NCBI RefSeq assembly: GCF_017313765.1
Contig: NZ_JAFLNC010000004.1
Span: 372,001-436,000 of the forward strand
Length of the DNA stretch: 64,000 nt
From: Sneathiella sedimenti
GTDB lineage: Bacteria > Pseudomonadota > Alphaproteobacteria > Sneathiellales > Sneathiellaceae
Reading direction: 5' to 3'
The notes below the pieces were generated by a model. That model worked only from the letters and a program-made list of their open reading frames with translations, ran no database searches and was not told where the DNA came from. This document shows, one piece after another, positions 61,730-64,000 of this stretch. The position numbers were made by a program, and so were the translations under genes. The stretch's first letter is position 1, and each line of letters opens with the position of its first letter.

Positions 61730-62257
61730 ATGAACGTGAGAAAAGTGATAGGGCGTGCAATTCGCTTTGCTGATTGCCTGACTTTGGCAATGGCGTGGAT
61801 CGCCGGCGGGCTTGTCATGCTTGTTACGATACTAATCCTGATCGAGGTGGTGTCCCGTTCTCTATTGAACATTAGCATGGCATTCGCTTGGGAGTTTTCC
61901 AGTATTGGTGCCGGATTGGCTATGTTGTTGGGGACCCCCTACGCTTTTCTCACCTATGGGCATATTCGTTTAACATTGCTTGATGAAATGCTTGGACAAC
62001 CATGGGCATCCAGGTTGGCGATATTAACAACGGTGTTTGGGTTGATTGTTTTGGTTGGAATAACAGTCGCGACTGGGCAGCTTGCATATTACTCGTTCAG
62101 TCGAGGGGTAACATCTTTTGCAACGGATCTGCCCTTAGCTTTACCACAGGCTGTCATTTGTTTTGGATTCCTTGCCGCTTCCATACAACTTGCGGCGGCT
62201 CTTGCGCGCCTCACCATGGATTTCGACAACTTAAATGTGAAGGGCGTGGATGGGTAG
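61730..62257 (+). CDS. TRAP transporter small membrane subunit, DctQ family
   Basis: The ~175-residue protein has four membrane segments: WIAGGLVMLVTILILIEVVS, the region of SIGAGLAMLLGTPYAFL, AILTTVFGLIVLVGITVATG and LPQAVICFGFLAASIQLAAA. It links DctP and DctM in the secondary-active transporter. It begins within a few bases of the dctP stop (ATG 61730, or GTG 61727) and overlaps dctM by eight bases, so the three are coupled. Confidence 0.92.
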   Translation: MNVRKVIGRAIRFADCLTLAMAWIAGGLVMLVTILILIEVVSRSLLNISMAFAWEFSSIGAGLAMLLGTPYAFLTYGHIRLTLLDEMLGQPWASRLAILTTVFGLIVLVGITVATGQLAYYSFSRGVTSFATDLPLALPQAVICFGFLAASIQLAAALARLTMDFDNLNVKGVDG

Positions 62258-63563
62258 CATGGCAATTGTAGCAATTTGTACGGTAGTACTTCTTTTTCTG
62301 ACTTTGGGAACGGGCCTGTGGATTGGTCTGTCACTAGTGACAACCGGCGCGGTTCTCATGGAAGTTTTTCGGAGCATTCCGACCGCAAAATTATTGTCTC
62401 AGCAGATCTTCAATGTTGTGTCGACGCCGGAATTAGTCGCCCTTCCACTCTTCATTCTGATGGGCGAGATACTTTTTCATACACGCCTGGCGGAAAATTT
62501 GTTCTCTGGATTGCGTGTTTGGATTAACCGACTTCCTGGTCAATTGCTCCATGTAAATGTTTTGGCATGTACGGTTTTCGCCGCTGTTTCGGGTTCATCT
62601 GCGGCGACCACGGCGACTGTTGGTCGCATTACATTGGATGAATTGGACAAGCGTGGTTATGACGGAAATGTATCCGTTGGATCGCTTGCAGGCGCAGGAA
62701 CATTAGGTTTCCTGATCCCTCCTAGTCTTATCATGATTGTATATGGTGTTATCGCGGAAGAGTCTGTTCTGAAGCTCTTTGCTGCAGGGATTCTACCCGG
62801 ATTGATGATTGCCGGACTATTCATGCTCTATATTGCCGGAGTGTCACTGGTTCGGCCGAAAGTAACGCCTAAGTCGGACGAAAAGTTTACGTTTTCGCAA
62901 AAGCTTAGAGGTGTTCGGGAGTTTGGGCCGGTGACTTCACTCATCGTATTCGTACTTGGTTCAATGTACGGTGGGTTTGCAACACCAACAGAAGGGGCTG
63001 CATTTGGTGTTCTTGGGGCGGTCATAATCGGAGTCTGTCAGCGAACACTGACAATATCAAACTTCGGAAAAGCCATTTTGTCTGCGACCAGAACCTCCAG
63101 TATGGTTTTTCTTATACTTGTTGGCGCAGTTTTCTTTTCTGTAAGTCTTGGATTTCTTGGATTACCCAAGTTTATCGCAGTGCAAATTGCCGGCCTGGAA
63201 TTGTCGGCATTTCAGTTAATTGTTGCATTGGTCTTGTTCTACGCATTGCTGGGTACTTTTCTGGATGGCATTTCAAGTCTTTTGATGACCTTGCCCATTA
63301 CACTGCCGCTTGTTCTACAGGCTGGGTATGACAAAATCTGGTTTGGTGTCTTCATAATCGTAACAATTGAGATGGCTCAAATTACACCGCCACTGGGTTT
63401 CAATCTCTTTATTCTGAAAGATATGACAAAGCGGACGATTGGGCAGATCGCCATGTCAGCCTTGCCATTTTTCTTGATACTTTGTTTGGCCTGCTTGCTG
63501 TTAGCGGCATTTCCAAGTATCGCGACCTTTTTGCCGTCGATAATCACAACAGATGTCAAATAA
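62250..63563 (+). CDS. TRAP transporter large permease subunit, DctM family
   Basis: The 437-residue protein has about 12 membrane segments and the DctM motifs AAVSGSSAATTATVG, GAGTLGFLIPPSLIMIVYGV and the C-terminal ITPPLGFNLFILKDM. It carries the sodium-coupled transport pathway. ATG 62250 overlaps dctQ by eight bases; an internal ATG nine bases on is possible. The final gene in the direction of transcription is RidA-like, 23 bases later. Confidence 0.95.
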   Translation: MGSMAIVAICTVVLLFLTLGTGLWIGLSLVTTGAVLMEVFRSIPTAKLLSQQIFNVVSTPELVALPLFILMGEILFHTRLAENLFSGLRVWINRLPGQLLHVNVLACTVFAAVSGSSAATTATVGRITLDELDKRGYDGNVSVGSLAGAGTLGFLIPPSLIMIVYGVIAEESVLKLFAAGILPGLMIAGLFMLYIAGVSLVRPKVTPKSDEKFTFSQKLRGVREFGPVTSLIVFVLGSMYGGFATPTEGAAFGVLGAVIIGVCQRTLTISNFGKAILSATRTSSMVFLILVGAVFFSVSLGFLGLPKFIAVQIAGLELSAFQLIVALVLFYALLGTFLDGISSLLMTLPITLPLVLQAGYDKIWFGVFIIVTIEMAQITPPLGFNLFILKDMTKRTIGQIAMSALPFFLILCLACLLLAAFPSIATFLPSIITTDVK

Positions 63564-63586
63564 AGAAAACTACTAAGGAAAAGACT

Positions 63587-64000
63587 ATGAGCTATTCATC
63601 TAAAAAGAGCCCGAATTCAGAGAAAATCCTGATTTCTTCAGGGTCTCCGTTTGAGGAAATGACAGGATACTCGCGTGCTGTTGCGTTTGGTGAAGAAATC
63701 CATGTTTCGGGCACAACTGGATATGATTACTCAAATATGACCATATCTGAAGACACCGGAGAACAAGCGGACCAATGCTTCAAAAACATCAAGAAAGCTT
63801 TGGAAATGGCAGATTTTGAGATTGAGGATATTGTTTGCCTGCGCACTTACTTTCCTAATCGTTCAGATTGGGCGGCCATCGCAGAGGTGATCTCAAAATG
63901 GTGCAACTCTGCCCGCCCGACCAGCACAGCTGTTGTCTGCGGCCTGGTGGATGAAGAAATGAAAGTTGAGATTGAGGCTTACGCTCGGCGGACTTCCGCA
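63587..64000 (+). CDS. RidA (YjgF/UK114) family protein, cut by the window end
   Basis: A frame opens at ATG 63587 (AAGGAAAAGAC upstream) and runs 138 codons to the last base without a stop. It has the RidA pattern: SGTTGYDYSN, QADQCFKNIKKALEMADFEI, NSARPTSTAVVCGL with the carboxylate-binding arginine, and VEIEAYARR. RidA hydrolyses reactive imines and enamines from PLP enzymes to ketones. It is probably the last gene of, or closely follows, the TRAP operon. The few missing C-terminal residues do not affect the assignment. Confidence 0.9.
   Translation, partial: MSYSSKKSPNSEKILISSGSPFEEMTGYSRAVAFGEEIHVSGTTGYDYSNMTISEDTGEQADQCFKNIKKALEMADFEIEDIVCLRTYFPNRSDWAAIAEVISKWCNSARPTSTAVVCGLVDEEMKVEIEAYARRTSA

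Noticed and set aside
1-64000. CRISPR arrays, insertion sequences, prophage genes
   Set aside because: No regularly spaced repeats, transposase, integrase or phage structural motif was recognised by reading.

Overview
The window is a gene-dense piece of an alphaproteobacterial chromosome. Evidence for this class is the flagellar regulator fliX, the MotE, DUF6468 and DUF2336 families, and the order rpoZ-rsh-pyrE-DUF2062-pdxJ-acpS-lepB-rnc-era. CtrA-like TTAA-N7-TTAA sites and GANTC sequences in gene-free DNA agree with it. A Rhodospirillales- or Sneathiella-like lineage would fit, but the genus cannot be settled from this sequence. Genes are tightly packed, and several convergent neighbours overlap at their stop codons.

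Layout. 1-9331: end of a VOC-fold gene, a stand-alone hydantoinase/oxoprolinase, an Lrp-type regulator, a DUF6356 membrane protein, then gyrA, coaD, a cyclophilin, queA and tgt. 9332-9639 is gene-free and carries CtrA-like and GANTC motifs. 9640-16831: an unrecognised membrane protein, an ArsC/Spx-fold protein, a three-gene ParA / ribbon-helix-helix / PAS-like operon, nadK-moaA, and the first DUF2336 gene. 16937-20662: a soluble two-PAS histidine kinase, a second DUF2336 gene, a predicted 41-codon gene and a MarR-type regulator. The kinase thus lies between two DUF2336 paralogues.

20747-36255 is a flagellar region. It contains a FlaG-like gene, flgI with a FlgJ-like rod-binding gene and a FlgN-like gene, fliX, dksA, flgFGAH, fliL, fliM, a DUF6468 gene, a motE-like gene, two tandem MotB-like genes and a 1243-residue exported TPR protein. 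Two good sigma-54 promoters precede flgF and flgI. CtrA-like sites precede the FlaG-like gene and fliL. Together these suggest the CtrA, then sigma-54/FlbD-FliX hierarchy known from Caulobacter. No motA, flagellin, hook or export-gate genes are present.

36249-49054 carries metabolic and envelope genes: threonine dehydratase-like, alpha/beta hydrolase, HAD, lytic transglycosylase, pepN, dapA and smpB. It also carries a DUF2235-PilZ fusion whose catalytic serine appears lost, a lipoprotein, a NYN-domain protein and folK. 49182-56778 is the conserved stringent-response, pyrimidine, vitamin B6, lipid-carrier, secretion and RNA-processing block.

57363-64000 looks accessory. It begins with tRNA-Ser(GCT). 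About 290 bp later there is a 46-bp fragment matching the 3' half of an initiator tRNA, then a terminator. Beyond lie azoR, two LysR regulators, a TRAP transporter (dctPQM) and a RidA-family gene cut by the window end. Base composition is visibly more AT-rich there. I infer an integrated or otherwise acquired segment, although no integrase is visible.
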